This document shows positions 19,692-29,960 of a stretch of DNA of 64,000 bases, one piece after another. The translations under genes and the position numbers were made by a program. Position 1 is the first letter of the stretch. Every line of letters starts with the position of its first letter. Below the pieces are notes generated by a model that was given only the letters and a program-made list of their open reading frames with translations, searched no databases and was not told the origin of the DNA. Origin of the DNA: Alcanivorax borkumensis SK2 (GTDB lineage Bacteria > Pseudomonadota > Gammaproteobacteria > Pseudomonadales > Alcanivoracaceae); NCBI RefSeq assembly GCF_000009365.1, contig NC_008260.1, positions 2,451,001 to 2,515,000 on the forward strand. The letters are read 5' to 3'.

Positions 19692-20636
19692 TTACTGCGG
19701 CTCAAAATCCGCCAACAATCGACCAATAACCCCCGGGCTCGTTTCTCGTTTCACCTGTTCCAGCAATTGCGCCGCCTGCGGCCAACGGCGGCGCAGGTAG
19801 CTTAGCCACTGCTTGATCCGCCCAGCTAACTGGGCATCAGTGCCGGTATCAGCCACGTCCATCCAGAATTGTTGCAATATAGGCAAGATCGCATCCCAAT
19901 TGGTTTCGCCGCCGAACCGCAACAACGAAACTAGCAATGGATTGGCCACCGCCCCTCGACCCAACATAAGATCCTCACAACCACTTTCCCGCTGGGCTCG
20001 GCCAGCGTCGTCCGGTGTCCAAATTTCGCCATTGGCAATTACCGGAATCGACACTACCTCACGAATGTGGCCGATACGGTCCCAAAACGCCGGCGGCTTA
20101 TACCCTTGACGTTTGGTGCGCCCATGCACCGTCAGCCAAGCCGCCCCAGCGTCCACCACGGCCCTGGCATTATCCAAGGCACGAGCGTCATCTTCATTAC
20201 CCAGACGCATCTTTACTGACACCGGCACCTGGGACGGGACCGCCTGGCGCACTGCCGCCGTCACCGCATGCACCACGTCCGGCTCATCAAGCAGCACCGC
20301 ACCACCACGATGTCGATTCACCGTTTTTGCCGGACAGCCGAAGTTCAGATCAATGGCGGGTGCGCCCAGCTCTACTGCTCGCTCCGCATTATCCGCCATG
20401 CAGGCCGGGTCGGAACCGAGCAACTGAAGGTGCACAGGGGTGCCCGCCCGGGTACGCGCACCGAGTTTTAGCTCCGGGCACCAGCGGTAAAATACTTTGG
20501 GCGGCAGCAGTAGCCCGCTAACGCGAACAAACTCACTAACACACCAGTCATAGTCGCCCACATCGGTCAGCGCCTGGCGCACCCAAAAATCCGCCAGGCC
20601 TTCCATCGGAGCCAGAATCAATTTCATGGCGCGCAT
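19692..20636 (-). CDS. dusC: tRNA-dihydrouridine synthase C
   Basis: DusC reduces a uridine in the tRNA D-loop (U16 in E. coli) to dihydrouridine using FMN and NADPH. The 314-residue protein has the N-terminal LAPMEGLAD (FMN contact), the catalytic cysteine in NFGCPAKTVNRHRGG, the VKMRLG and TVHGRTKRQGY motifs and NGEIWTPDDA. The CPAKTVNRHRGG form is typical of DusC as opposed to DusA or DusB. Two starts nine bases apart (20636 and 20627) are equally possible. Single gene, ordinary. Confidence 0.93.
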   Translation of the reverse strand: MRAMKLILAPMEGLADFWVRQALTDVGDYDWCVSEFVRVSGLLLPPKVFYRWCPELKLGARTRAGTPVHLQLLGSDPACMADNAERAVELGAPAIDLNFGCPAKTVNRHRGGAVLLDEPDVVHAVTAAVRQAVPSQVPVSVKMRLGNEDDARALDNARAVVDAGAAWLTVHGRTKRQGYKPPAFWDRIGHIREVVSIPVIANGEIWTPDDAGRAQRESGCEDLMLGRGAVANPLLVSLLRFGGETNWDAILPILQQFWMDVADTGTDAQLAGRIKQWLSYLRRRWPQAAQLLEQVKRETSPGVIGRLLADFEPQ

Positions 20637-21182
20637 TCTAGGCTACTGCCGCGCCACCGAATACGAATAAATCTGAACGGGAAAACCTTCAGCACACGGC
20701 TCCCTACACAATGAGGCACAACACAAAACCCCCGGTTTCCCTTGCAATGCCGTGACTCCTTTGCCACGGTAAATAACAATTTGTACCAAAATGGACGCTA
20801 CGCGGGGGCAATTACAAGCCAGCAAAGCTGGCGGCAGCCCCCCTTAGCAACGTGAGGGAACGCAATGAACCAAGCATCATTCGCGGGCGCCATCGACACA
20901 CTATTTCCATGTTGCCTTCTGCATGGTTAGCGCTGCCAATGCCTTATCGGGAAGACGCAAGAGGGTACATCTTCGCGTAACCTTGGCACCTGATACCCCC
21001 CACACCCCACGCTTGCGCTGTGTTCGGCCTGCGTATTCCCCCTCGTTATGGCGCCTCGCGCATGGCAAACCGCCAACACAAAAACGAGGCGCAATATCCG
21101 CCGGCCCTGCAATTTACAGGCTAGGCGCCTCGTCACTCGCTAGGCTGCGCTTTTTTCAGATCAACCGTCGAGGGAGAAACCG
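20637..21182. other. 546-bp spacer with two hairpins ahead of the second porin
   Basis: There is no convincing gene. A small perfect hairpin GCCAGC-AAA-GCTGGC lies near 20818-20832. A longer inverted repeat ACGAGGCGC (21084-21092) / GCGCCTCGT (21125-21133) sits in the porin leader about 50 nt before its start, and GCGCCTCG also occurs near 21050, so alternative pairings are possible. No clear promoter was seen. Confidence 0.45.
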
Positions 21183-22250
21183 ATGAAACAGCAACGCATT
21201 TTGCCACTATCAACAACATTGCTGGCGGGACTTACCGCCCTGCCCGCCCATGCTGAACTGGAAGTCACCCCGTACGGCTCTCTGCGTATTCAAACAGAGG
21301 CCGTATTTGTGGATCAGGCGCAGCCCGGTGAAGACGACTCTTATACCGGGCTAAGGGATGCGTATTCTCGATTGGGTGTCACCGCCAACTACAATGATTT
21401 CGAACACTTCGATATTTCTGCGACGGTAGAGTTCCCCATTAACTCCGCACGGCTGCGAGCGGAAGATCCGACTTTTTTCCATGAACTTTATAAAGAAGAC
21501 AATAACAGCATGCCGCGAGTTGCCGATATTACTGTCTCCAACGACCGTTACGGCAGTCTACGCGTCGGCACCCAATGGCTGGCCTATTACAACACCGTGG
21601 CTTACCCTCTGGATTTCTTCAGTTCCTTCTACTCCGGTTACGCAACCCAGGCCAGCTTCCGCCGTGACGCTATAACCTACACCACCCCCAGCATGGGCGG
21701 CCTCACCGCCACCATTTCCGGAGTCGACCTAACCGACGAGCAAGGCACCAGCTATCTAGACACCATACAATATGCCCTCTCTTACGCGGTCAACGATGAT
21801 TTGGCATTCGGTATTGGTTATCAGGATAGTGAACAGGATTCCGCCAAGCATGCCGACCAGGCTGGCATCTCCGCCGCTTGGGCCCCCGGCAACTGGCGTT
21901 TCGCCGCCAAAGTGGAACAACTGCTAACCAATAACAACACGGTCCAAGATGACGACCCGCTAACCTACAACCTGATGGGCTCCTACAGCTGGGCCAAATA
22001 CACCCTACGCGCTATGGTCGCCCATGGTGAAGAAACCGACGAAGGCGATGCATTTTTCCAAGGCGATTCTGCCCAGATTGGGCTGGACTACCGCCATACA
22101 GAAAACCTGAAGTTCTTCGCTGAATACTTCTATGAAGAGCTCGGCTACGCCATCTACACGCCCAACTCCGATAGCTTCAACCCGCTGGCGGGCTACCATG
22201 CAGAAAGCGATGGTCAAGTCCTCACCGTCGGTATGCGCTTTGATTTTTAA
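21183..22250 (+). CDS. General porin (Gram-negative porin family)
   Basis: A 355-residue outer-membrane beta-barrel with a signal peptide (cleaved after LPAHA) and the classic mature start ELEVTPYGSLRIQTEAV. Alternating hydrophobic strands run through the protein, with LRVGTQWLAYYNTVAYPLD in the region of the constriction loop, and it ends in G-M-R-F-D-F with a terminal Phe, the signal for barrel assembly. The ATG follows GAGGGAGAAACCG. Single-gene unit. It probably forms an ion- or acid-selective channel; specificity cannot be read. Confidence 0.88.
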   Translation: MKQQRILPLSTTLLAGLTALPAHAELEVTPYGSLRIQTEAVFVDQAQPGEDDSYTGLRDAYSRLGVTANYNDFEHFDISATVEFPINSARLRAEDPTFFHELYKEDNNSMPRVADITVSNDRYGSLRVGTQWLAYYNTVAYPLDFFSSFYSGYATQASFRRDAITYTTPSMGGLTATISGVDLTDEQGTSYLDTIQYALSYAVNDDLAFGIGYQDSEQDSAKHADQAGISAAWAPGNWRFAAKVEQLLTNNNTVQDDDPLTYNLMGSYSWAKYTLRAMVAHGEETDEGDAFFQGDSAQIGLDYRHTENLKFFAEYFYEELGYAIYTPNSDSFNPLAGYHAESDGQVLTVGMRFDF

Positions 22251-22751
22251 GCGCCGCAAGTCGGCATCATGTTGCATACAACAACACGATATAAGGTGGC
22301 AATGAACAACACACCAGCAGGCCGCACCCAGCCCTTGGACGTGGACTGCTGGTTTTCAGCTGGAAAGTTTCCGCACTTATGCTGCAACCTGTTACGTGCG
22401 GCATAATGCACGTTCCATCAGTAGAAAATGAGGAAAAAGAAACAGCCTGCGAGCGCCAGCATAGCCCTTCGCCATAAGCCGCCGGCACGTTCAGCCTACC
22501 CCACTGTTTAGAACCCTTTAAATGAACTCGCCCTCTCTTTCCTTTCCTGGGCTTACCCTCATGATATCAATCACTTAGAATACAGCAATCTCGTTGAACC
22601 GTTATTCTGGACTGTGCACGGCCACTTTAGCAGCCTGCAACCTGTAATTGATTCGCCACACCCGCTGCATTACTGTTGCCGCCAACATACCCCGCGGCAG
22701 GGGCAGACACAGCAAAAACGGGGTCCTAGTGGCGGATCCGAGGAGACGCTC
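22251..22751. other. 501-bp spacer between porin and xseB
   Basis: No gene could be supported; short frames on both strands lack start signals. The promoter of the xseB-ispA operon is expected here. An AT-rich stretch near 22500-22600 is the likeliest location, but no clear hexamers stand out. Confidence 0.4.
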
Positions 22752-22994
22752 ATGGCAAAAAACGCACCCCCCGCGCTGGAGACCTCGCTAGACAACCTAG
22801 AAGTTCTGGTGGAAAAAATGGAGTCTGGTGAACTAACCCTGGAAGATTCCCTGAAAGCCTTCGAGGAAGGTGTTCGCCTGTCCCGGGAATGCCAACAAGC
22901 CCTGCAACAAGCGGAACAAAAAGTACGCATCCTGCTGGAACAGAACACCGAGGCAGACCCTGAGCCCTTTATCGGTGGTGACAATGAGCAGTAA
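22752..22994 (+). CDS. xseB: Exodeoxyribonuclease VII small subunit
   Basis: XseB is the small subunit of exonuclease VII, which degrades single-stranded DNA with XseA. The 80-residue helical protein shows the family pattern LETSLDNLEVLVEKMESGELTLEDSLKAFEEGVRL. The start at 22752 is set by GAGGAGACG just upstream; the frame is open further upstream but without coding character. It overlaps ispA by 11 nt, the usual arrangement xseB-ispA-dxs. XseA lies elsewhere. Confidence 0.95.
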   Translation: MAKNAPPALETSLDNLEVLVEKMESGELTLEDSLKAFEEGVRLSRECQQALQQAEQKVRILLEQNTEADPEPFIGGDNEQ

Positions 22995-23892
22995 GGCAAC
23001 ACGCGAATTCGCCGCCCTGAACCAACTCACGGATACCGCCAAGGCTCGTCTGGAGCAGGCGCTGGACCATTACTTGCCGGCCCATAGTGCCGCCTCACGG
23101 CTCAGCCATGCCATGCGCTATGCAGCACTCAGCGGCGGCAAACGTATCCGCCCGTTACTAGTATACGGCGCCGCCCAGCTTGCCGGGGCTCCCCTAGCCA
23201 AAGCAGATGTCCCCGCGGTGGCAGTAGAACTCATTCACGCCTACTCCCTGGTTCACGACGACCTTCCCGCCATGGACGACGATGACCTTCGCCGGGGCCA
23301 ACCTACCTGCCACAAAGCCTTTGACGAAGCGACCGCCATTCTTGCCGGTGACACCCTGCATACCCGCGCGTTTGAACTGCTCGCCTGTCATGGCGACTAC
23401 CGCGATGGCAGCCGCATCAGCTTGATTCAACACCTTTGCCAAGCTGCCGGGGTAGATGGAATGGCCGCTGGGCAAATGCAAGATATGCTCGCCCAAGGGC
23501 AACAGCAAACCGTGGCCGCGTTGGAAGAAATGCATTACCTGAAAACTGGCCGGCTAATCACCGCCAGCTTACAACTAGGTTATTTTGTCGCAGAAAAAGA
23601 CGACCCTTCGCTACTAGCCAATCTAACCGAATTTGGCGACGCCATTGGCCTGGCCTTTCAGATACAGGACGATATCCTCGACGTCACCGCCGCTACCGAG
23701 CAACTTGGCAAGCCCTCAGGTTCTGATGAAAAGCTGCAAAAAAGCACCTTCCCATCCCTTCTCGGTCTGGAGCAAAGTCAGCAACGTGCTCGCCAACTCT
23801 GCGATCAAGCACAACAAACCTTGGCCGGCTATGGGCCGCGGGCACTTCCTTTACAGCAACTCGCCCAGTACATCATTACCCGGAATCATTGA
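22984..23892 (+). CDS. ispA: Farnesyl diphosphate synthase (geranyltranstransferase)
   Basis: IspA condenses isopentenyl diphosphate with dimethylallyl and geranyl diphosphate to give farnesyl diphosphate, precursor of quinones and undecaprenyl carriers. The 302-residue protein has the first aspartate-rich motif DDLPAMDDDDLRRG, the second DDILD, and the GGKRIRPLL substrate-binding stretch. The ATG at 22984 lies within the 3' end of xseB, implying translational coupling. dxs follows after 126 nt. Confidence 0.97.
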   Translation: MSSKATREFAALNQLTDTAKARLEQALDHYLPAHSAASRLSHAMRYAALSGGKRIRPLLVYGAAQLAGAPLAKADVPAVAVELIHAYSLVHDDLPAMDDDDLRRGQPTCHKAFDEATAILAGDTLHTRAFELLACHGDYRDGSRISLIQHLCQAAGVDGMAAGQMQDMLAQGQQQTVAALEEMHYLKTGRLITASLQLGYFVAEKDDPSLLANLTEFGDAIGLAFQIQDDILDVTAATEQLGKPSGSDEKLQKSTFPSLLGLEQSQQRARQLCDQAQQTLAGYGPRALPLQQLAQYIITRNH

Positions 23893-24018
23893 TCAACACT
23901 GACGCCTACCCCTCCAGACAGTTATACTAGCGGTTCGAGCGAGACCCTGGACGCTTTTGTTATACAGCGTTTCGCTGACTCATTACTCTGCCTTGCACTC
24001 ATCAGGCTGCATGACCCT

Positions 24019-25956
24019 ATGCCCAAGACGTTTACTCAAATTCCGCTGACGCGACCTAACACCCCTCTGCTGGACACACTGGCCAGCCCTGCGGATCTGC
24101 GGAAGCTACCAACGCCACAACTAGAACGCGTGGTCGATGAGTTACGTGAATATCTGCTCTACGCAGTGGGCCAGTGTGGCGGGCATTTCGGCGCAGGGCT
24201 TGGGGTGGTGGAGCTCACCGTCGCCCTGCATTACCTGTATCACACCCCCGACGACAAGTTGGTCTGGGATGTGGGCCACCAGTGCTACCCGCACAAGATC
24301 CTTACTGGGCGCCGCGAATCACTGACCAGCATTCGTCAAGCCGGCGGCCTGTCCGGTTTTCCCAAACGAAGCGAATCCGAATACGACACCTTCGGGGTCG
24401 GCCACTCATCAACCTCTATCAGTGCCGCACTGGGTATGGCGCTGGGAGCAGAAATGGCCGGCAGCGACCGCCGGGCAGTCGCCATTATCGGTGACGGCGC
24501 CATGACAGCAGGGCAAGCCTTTGAAGCCATGAGCCACGCGGCGCACACTCGCTCCAATTTGCTGGTCATCCTCAACGACAACAACATGTCGATTTCCCAC
24601 AACGTAGGCGGGCTATCCAATTATTTTGCCCGCATCTGGGCCAGCAAGAGCTACATCGCCCTACGTGAAGGCGGCAAAAAGGTACTGTCAACTATGCCGG
24701 CAGCTTGGGACTTTATTCGTCGTACAGAAGAAAGCATGAAGAACATGGTCAGCCCCGACATGCTGTTCGAGGCGATCGGCTTCAATTACATTGGCCCTAT
24801 TGATGGCCACAATGTGAACGAACTGGTCAGTACCCTGAGGAATTTGCGCGACCTAGAAGGCCCACAGCTGCTGCACGTGTACACCACAAAAGGCAAAGGT
24901 TTTGCACCAGCGGAAGCCGACCCGGTAGGCTACCATGCCATCAACAAGATCGAGCCCAAGCCAAAGGTTCAGGTCGCGGTCCCAAGCAAACCTTCTGCGG
25001 CAAAACAAAAGCTACCCAAGTATCAGGATATCTTTGGGCAATGGCTTTGTGACATGGCGGAGCAAGACCCAAGACTAGTGGGCATCACCCCGGCCATGTG
25101 CGAAGGCTCTGGCATGGTGGAATTCAGCCGCCGTTTCCCGGGCCGCTATCATGATGTAGCCATCTGTGAACAACACGCTGTAACCTTGGCGGGAGGCCTG
25201 GCCTGCGAGAATCAAAAACCAGTGGTGGCAATCTACTCCACTTTCCTGCAGCGCGGTTATGACCAACTGATTCACGATGTGGCTTTGCAGGAGCTAGATG
25301 TGACCTTTGGCCTAGACCGGGCCGGGCTGGTGGGCGAAGACGGTGCCACCCATGGCGGCGTATTTGATCTGGCTTATTTGCGCACTGTACCGAACATGAT
25401 CATTGCAGCCCCTTCCGATGAGAATGAGTGCCGCCAACTGTTATACTCCGCCTACCAGCACGAAGGGCCAGCAGCAGTGCGCTACCCCCGCGGCACTGGC
25501 CCCGGCGCCACCATAGAACAGACCATGACGGCCCTACCTATCGGCCAATCTCGCACTCTACGCGAGGGTCTGCAGGTGGCCATCCTGGCTTTTGGCGCCA
25601 TGGTTCCTGCAGCACTAGAAGCGGCTATCCCCCTCAACGCCACCGTGATAGACATGCGCTGGGTGAAACCTCTTGACCGTGACGCCATCCTCCGCGCCGC
25701 CGCACAGCACACACTGTTAGTCACCGTAGAAGATCACCAACAAATGGGAGGCGCCGGTTCTGCCGTAAATGAGCTGCTGCATGAAGAAGCGGTCGTACTG
25801 GATGTGCTAAACCTTGCCCTGCCCGATCATTTCATCCATCACGGTAAACGGGATGTATTACTCGCCCAAGCAGGACTGGATGCCGCCGGTATTGAACGCC
25901 AAATCCGTGAAAGGCTAAACCGGCAGCAAAGGCTACGAGAAGCCCACCAGCGTTAA
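24019..25956 (+). CDS. dxs: 1-deoxy-D-xylulose-5-phosphate synthase
   Basis: DXS joins pyruvate and glyceraldehyde 3-phosphate with thiamine diphosphate, the first step of the MEP isoprenoid pathway. The 645-residue protein, normal for the family, has the N-terminal [22 protein letters not shown], the thiamine-diphosphate motif [14 protein letters not shown]...NDNNMSIS, and the transketolase-like C-terminal half ([14 protein letters not shown]). It is the third gene of the xseB-ispA-dxs group; the 126-nt gap before it could hold an extra promoter. The ribosome binding site is weak. Confidence 0.97.
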   Translation: MPKTFTQIPLTRPNTPLLDTLASPADLRKLPTPQLERVVDELREYLLYAVGQCGGHFGAGLGVVELTVALHYLYHTPDDKLVWDVGHQCYPHKILTGRRESLTSIRQAGGLSGFPKRSESEYDTFGVGHSSTSISAALGMALGAEMAGSDRRAVAIIGDGAMTAGQAFEAMSHAAHTRSNLLVILNDNNMSISHNVGGLSNYFARIWASKSYIALREGGKKVLSTMPAAWDFIRRTEESMKNMVSPDMLFEAIGFNYIGPIDGHNVNELVSTLRNLRDLEGPQLLHVYTTKGKGFAPAEADPVGYHAINKIEPKPKVQVAVPSKPSAAKQKLPKYQDIFGQWLCDMAEQDPRLVGITPAMCEGSGMVEFSRRFPGRYHDVAICEQHAVTLAGGLACENQKPVVAIYSTFLQRGYDQLIHDVALQELDVTFGLDRAGLVGEDGATHGGVFDLAYLRTVPNMIIAAPSDENECRQLLYSAYQHEGPAAVRYPRGTGPGATIEQTMTALPIGQSRTLREGLQVAILAFGAMVPAALEAAIPLNATVIDMRWVKPLDRDAILRAAAQHTLLVTVEDHQQMGGAGSAVNELLHEEAVVLDVLNLALPDHFIHHGKRDVLLAQAGLDAAGIERQIRERLNRQQRLREAHQR

Positions 25957-26026
25957 TAATCAACAGCAAAGAAAAGCTCGAACGGGGGGAGATTATCGCT
26001 CCCTTCGCCGCTTTGGCGCTCCGTAG

Positions 26027-27235
26027 CTAGAGCTGCCCCGCGGCCGGCGGTGCTTCATAGAGGCGCCAATTATCACGGCCACCCTGTTTAACTAGATACA
26101 AGGCTTGATCCGCAGCTTCCAACAGATCGCCAGCACTATGACGCTGATTCGGAATCATCGTTGCAACCCCTACGCTGACCGTTACCTCGTTCATCTCCGG
26201 GCTATCAGCGTGAGGGATCGCCAGCGAGCGTACTGACCGACATAACCGGGAGGCCAGCTGCTGCGCCTCCAACTCATCCGTCTCCGGGTACAATAATGCG
26301 AACTCTTCGCCTCCGAAACGGGCCACCAAATCACCGGCTCGCCGACTGTAGCGATGCAATTCCGCCGCCAGTTTTTGCAGACACGAATCCCCTTGCAGGT
26401 GTCCGTAGCCATCGTTGTAGGCCTTAAAGCGGTCTACATCCACCAGCATTACCGTTAGCGGTTGCTGGCTGCGCTTGCAACGCCGCCATTCGCGATCAAA
26501 CGCCTCATCAAAAAACCGTCGGTTAGCCAGCCCGGTAAGGCTGTCTTCCCTGCTCAAGCGATGCAGGCGTTCTGCCAGCGCCTGGCTGTGCCGTTGCTGA
26601 CGACGAAGCTGGCGTTGGTTAAAAAAGAGCAACCTATCGCGGACTTCCGCAGAATAGCACAAGAACATGCCCACCAAGCTGATCCCAGTATAAGTGCCGT
26701 GTAGAACCTGCCAGTCCAACCCCTGCCCTAACCCTTCAGCGATCAACACGCCCACTAGGCCACCGGTCCAACCCGCGATCATCGCCACGGTAAAACGCAA
26801 CCCAACCATGGCATAAATAATAACGAGGGCATAAATGATCGACACATGAGCCAACAGAATCGCACGAGGGTCGCTCATAAAACCAGGAATTGCCACAGCC
26901 AGCGCCACAGCAAGAAAACAGCCGACACCGGCATAATAAGGGAAGTAACGATCCAATACGCGAATCTGCGCAAGGAGGCCCGCCACCAACACAATGGGCC
27001 CCTCCCAGATATAGGCGGACAACCACCAACCACGAATCTGCTCCGGCGCCAGCGCGTAAATGCCGGTAATCAGCAACATATAGAGCAGTAGGATATAAAA
27101 GGCGTTCACCCGGAAGGCCTCTACCGCCTGCTGGCTCTGGTAGTTGCGGTATTCGCCTTCCAAGCGTCGAGGGAAACGCAACCAGCGCACCCCGGGAACC
27201 ACCACCCGTCGCGATCGCGGATCCGTGTCTAACAT
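26027..27235 (-). CDS. Membrane-bound diguanylate cyclase (GGDEF)
   Basis: The protein makes the second messenger c-di-GMP from GTP. It has about 402 residues: an N-terminal membrane domain of six or so helices (residues 45-215), a short coiled coil, and a C-terminal GGDEF domain with an intact active-site GGEEF (308-312). Five residues before it is R-A-G-D (299-302), the RxxD inhibitory site that lets the product switch the enzyme off. No EAL domain is present, so synthesis and not breakdown is expected. The ATG at 27235 follows AAAGGA. A PilZ receptor lies 10 kb away but is not linked. Confidence 0.93.
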   Translation of the reverse strand: MLDTDPRSRRVVVPGVRWLRFPRRLEGEYRNYQSQQAVEAFRVNAFYILLLYMLLITGIYALAPEQIRGWWLSAYIWEGPIVLVAGLLAQIRVLDRYFPYYAGVGCFLAVALAVAIPGFMSDPRAILLAHVSIIYALVIIYAMVGLRFTVAMIAGWTGGLVGVLIAEGLGQGLDWQVLHGTYTGISLVGMFLCYSAEVRDRLLFFNQRQLRRQQRHSQALAERLHRLSREDSLTGLANRRFFDEAFDREWRRCKRSQQPLTVMLVDVDRFKAYNDGYGHLQGDSCLQKLAAELHRYSRRAGDLVARFGGEEFALLYPETDELEAQQLASRLCRSVRSLAIPHADSPEMNEVTVSVGVATMIPNQRHSAGDLLEAADQALYLVKQGGRDNWRLYEAPPAAGQL

Positions 27236-27328
27236 CGTCAATCCTTTACTATTAAAGCTTCCTTCAGGCTAAAAGCTAACCATCAGCAGCGCTATCCTTT
27301 TAGTGCCAACGGTAGTGACAAAACGATA

Positions 27329-27814
27329 TCAGGTAAACAGGGTGGGCAATTGCCAAATCAACAGCTGTACTACCACGGCGGCATACACCCCGGCCAGCAG
27401 GTCATCCACCATGATGCCCAGACCTCCCGCCACCCGTCGATCCAACCAGCCAATAGGCCAAGGCTTGATAATGTCGAAGACTCGGAACGCGACAAACCCG
27501 GCCAGCGCTCCCCAAAGCGTGATCGGCACCGCTATCATGGTAATTAACAGGCCGGCAATCTCATCCCATACAATGCCTGGGTGATCATGCACATGCATAT
27601 CATCCGAGGTCTTACCGCACAGGTAAGGCCCCACTGCAATCACTGCGGCGGTTACCGCCAAATACCCCCACAGTGGTAGCTGGGCACACAGCCACCAAAT
27701 GGGCATCGCCGCCACCGTGCCAAAAGTGCCAGGCGCAATCGGCGCCAGCCCGGAGCCAAAGCCAAAGGCCAAAAAGTGCACCGGATTACTCATTTTGGGG
27801 CGCTTCAATTCCAT
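27329..27814 (-). CDS. pgpA: Phosphatidylglycerophosphatase A
   Basis: PgpA removes the terminal phosphate of phosphatidylglycerol phosphate in the inner membrane. The 161-residue protein shows the family start FLAFGFGSGLAPIAPGTFGTVAA, the acidic motif VWDEIAGLLIT and RVFDIIKPWPI, with three or four membrane segments. An AGGAATAAA site precedes the ATG. It ends the long rib-nusB-thiL operon in the usual order (thiL-pgpA). Confidence 0.95.
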   Translation of the reverse strand: MELKRPKMSNPVHFLAFGFGSGLAPIAPGTFGTVAAMPIWWLCAQLPLWGYLAVTAAVIAVGPYLCGKTSDDMHVHDHPGIVWDEIAGLLITMIAVPITLWGALAGFVAFRVFDIIKPWPIGWLDRRVAGGLGIMVDDLLAGVYAAVVVQLLIWQLPTLFT

Positions 27815-27896
27815 TTTATTCCTCGCGGGCTCGGTCTTGGCAGTTTCTTTGGATTATATGCTTTTTAGCGTGTAGCTATGTGCGTGTTGCGCGCTG

Positions 27897-28862
27897 TTAA
27901 AAATGCTGCCACCCGGACACCTTCAAGGCACGTACGGTCCCGTCATGCTGCCGTAAACGGATACCGGGCTGCGCCTCAATTCGACCCAGGCAATAACAGC
28001 CTTCAGGGATCGGCAGCGGCGGCGGCAAGGTAAACAATAACAGATAGTCATCTCCACCCTGCAGCTGCAGGGCGCGCTGCTTGTCGGCGCTGCATCCGGC
28101 CAGCACGCAAGGATCCTCCGGCAGGGACGCCTCGTCGATACAGGCGCCCAACGCCCCCGATGCTTGCAGAATATGATTCAAGTCCGCCAGCACCCCATCG
28201 GAAATATCGATACAAGCGCTGGCCTGGCCGCGCAGGGCCATGCCCAGCTCCCACTGCGGCCGAGGACGACGAAAGTGCTCAATGGCAGGCCCATAACGCT
28301 GCCCCGCCTGCCACTGCTCCAGCCCCAGCAGCCCGCCCCCCGTCACGCCTCCAACACATATCCGATCCCCAGCGCAGGCCCCCTCACGACGCAACGCCTG
28401 ACCCGGCGGCACCGCCCCGGTGGCTTGAATGGAAATCGCTAGCGGACCACGTGTGATATCCCCGCCCACTAAGCTAATTCCCGCCTGATCCGCTAACTCG
28501 AATAACCCGTTGGAAAAACCGGCCAACCAATCTTCATCTACTCTTGGCAAGGTCAGGGAAAGCAAAAACCACAGCGGCATCGCTCCCATGGCCGCTAGAT
28601 CTGAAATATTCACCGCCAGGCAGCGATAGCCCACATCTTCTGGAGCCATATCTGACGGAAAGTGTCGGTCCGCCAGGCTGGTATCCTGGGTCATGACCAG
28701 CTGTTGCCCCACCGGGGGGGCCAGAATGGCCGCATCGTCCCCCGGCCCCAACACCACGGAATCCCCCTGACGATGATGAAAATAACGTCGAATCAGGGAA
28801 AACTCGTCCATGAAGGCTGGTACTTGCGAAGTGGGTTGCGGTGAATCGGCGGGATCAGTCAT
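27897..28862 (-). CDS. thiL: Thiamine-monophosphate kinase
   Basis: ThiL phosphorylates thiamine monophosphate to the active cofactor thiamine diphosphate. The protein, of about 321 residues, has the N-terminal DEFSLIRRYFHHR, the ATP/metal region GPGDDAAIL, SDLAAMGAMPLWFLLSL and the ISLVGGDITRG motif. Starts are unclear: ATG 28862 adds a Pro/Ser-rich tail of 17 residues, ATG 28811 (MDEFSLI) matches the usual family start, and neither has a good ribosome binding site. It lies between nusB and pgpA as in many proteobacteria. Confidence 0.93.
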   Translation of the reverse strand: MTDPADSPQPTSQVPAFMDEFSLIRRYFHHRQGDSVVLGPGDDAAILAPPVGQQLVMTQDTSLADRHFPSDMAPEDVGYRCLAVNISDLAAMGAMPLWFLLSLTLPRVDEDWLAGFSNGLFELADQAGISLVGGDITRGPLAISIQATGAVPPGQALRREGACAGDRICVGGVTGGGLLGLEQWQAGQRYGPAIEHFRRPRPQWELGMALRGQASACIDISDGVLADLNHILQASGALGACIDEASLPEDPCVLAGCSADKQRALQLQGGDDYLLLFTLPPPLPIPEGCYCLGRIEAQPGIRLRQHDGTVRALKVSGWQHF

Positions 28863-28924
28863 GGCGGGAAGCATAACGCGGCTTACCGGCAGAACGCACG
28901 GCAAGCCGACATTATCAAAGCAGA

Positions 28925-29377
28925 TCAGTCACGGGGGCGGCGTTCTGATGCTTCTGCATAGCGCAATTGGCGTGCCAGCTTGTCGAGCACGCCATTCACG
29001 TATTTGAAGGAATCCTCTGCGCCAAAAACTTTAGCCAGCTCAATGCCTTCGTTAATCACCACTCGGTAAGGCACATCTTGACGCTCTTTTAATTCAAAAG
29101 CGCCCAGCCGCAGAATCGCTTTTTCCACCTGCGACAGCTCCTCTACACGCCGATCCAGATATGGCGTGAGCTGCTCGTCCAGCGTTTTTACCTGGCCCAG
29201 CACTCCGTGCAGCAAATCATGAAAGTATTCACGATCCACCTTGGCGAAGTCCTGATTGGCCAGAAACTGGGCTTCAATGTCGCTCACCGCGGCACCGGCC
29301 AACTGCCACTGGTACAGGGCCTGAAGAGTGAAACGACGTGCCTTGCGACGGGCACTGGGTGTAGATGGATTGTTCAT
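28925..29377 (-). CDS. nusB: Transcription antitermination factor NusB
   Basis: NusB binds boxA RNA with NusE and allows ribosomal RNA operons to be read without early termination. The 150-residue helical protein has the typical basic start ([17 protein letters not shown]), [36 protein letters not shown] and the C-terminal [14 protein letters not shown] motif ([15 protein letters not shown]). It lies 49 nt after ribH in the riboflavin operon. Confidence 0.96.
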   Translation of the reverse strand: MNNPSTPSARRKARRFTLQALYQWQLAGAAVSDIEAQFLANQDFAKVDREYFHDLLHGVLGQVKTLDEQLTPYLDRRVEELSQVEKAILRLGAFELKERQDVPYRVVINEGIELAKVFGAEDSFKYVNGVLDKLARQLRYAEASERRPRD

Positions 29378-29425
29378 GCGACCTCGGATAACGAAAAGCG
29401 ATGCCGGGGCGCTGCGCCCCTGGCA

Positions 29426-29896
29426 TTATAGGGCGTTAAACAGCGACACCATTTCTAGTGCGCACAGGGCGGCTTCTGCCCCTTTATTACCGGCCTTGGT
29501 GCCGGAACGCTCAATGGCTTGCTCAATGGTGTCTACCGTCAGCACACCAAACGCCACCGGCGTGCCCGTGCTGTTCTGCACCGAAGCAATACCCTTTGCG
29601 GCTTCACCGGCCACGAACTCAAAGTGAGCGGTACCACCACGAATCACCGCGCCCAACGCGATCACGGCATCGTAGCTGCGCTTCTCAATCACTTTCTTCA
29701 CTGCCACTGGCATTTCCCAGGCACCGGGCACCCGAATAATTTCAATGTCATCGCGGCTCACCCCATGACGCACCAACGCATCAACAGCGCCATCCAGCAA
29801 GGCTTCCACCACAAAGCTATTAAAGCGAGCCACCACAATGCCATAACGGCCACCGACGTTGCTCAGGGTACCTTCAAGGGTTTTAATGTTTTGCAT
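29426..29896 (-). CDS. ribH: 6,7-dimethyl-8-ribityllumazine synthase
   Basis: RibH makes the lumazine precursor of riboflavin from the RibB product and ribitylaminouracil. The 156-residue protein has [44 protein letters not shown] and the C-terminal [13 protein letters not shown]. The ATG at 29896 is supported by AGGACA 6 nt upstream; the longer frame to 29980 is not. A 16-bp palindrome and heptad repeats precede it. Confidence 0.97.
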   Translation of the reverse strand: MQNIKTLEGTLSNVGGRYGIVVARFNSFVVEALLDGAVDALVRHGVSRDDIEIIRVPGAWEMPVAVKKVIEKRSYDAVIALGAVIRGGTAHFEFVAGEAAKGIASVQNSTGTPVAFGVLTVDTIEQAIERSGTKAGNKGAEAALCALEMVSLFNAL

Positions 29897-29921
29897 CTGT
29901 TTTGTCCTGATCGCTAGTCGC

Positions 29922-29937
29922 ACTTGGTTAACCAAGT
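29922..29937. promoter_or_regulatory. 16-bp perfect palindrome upstream of ribH
   Basis: ACTTGGTT/AACCAAGT is a perfect palindrome 26 bp before the ribH start, in the 143-bp spacer after ribBA. It could bind a dimeric regulator or simply form a cruciform. No factor is known to me. Confidence 0.35.
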
Positions 29938-29960
29938 ACTTCCAGTGGTTTCGATTAGCT

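Noticed and set aside
20923..21186. 87-codon frame upstream of the second porin
   Set aside because: Arg/Pro-rich, no ribosome binding site, overlaps the porin start and the leader hairpin.
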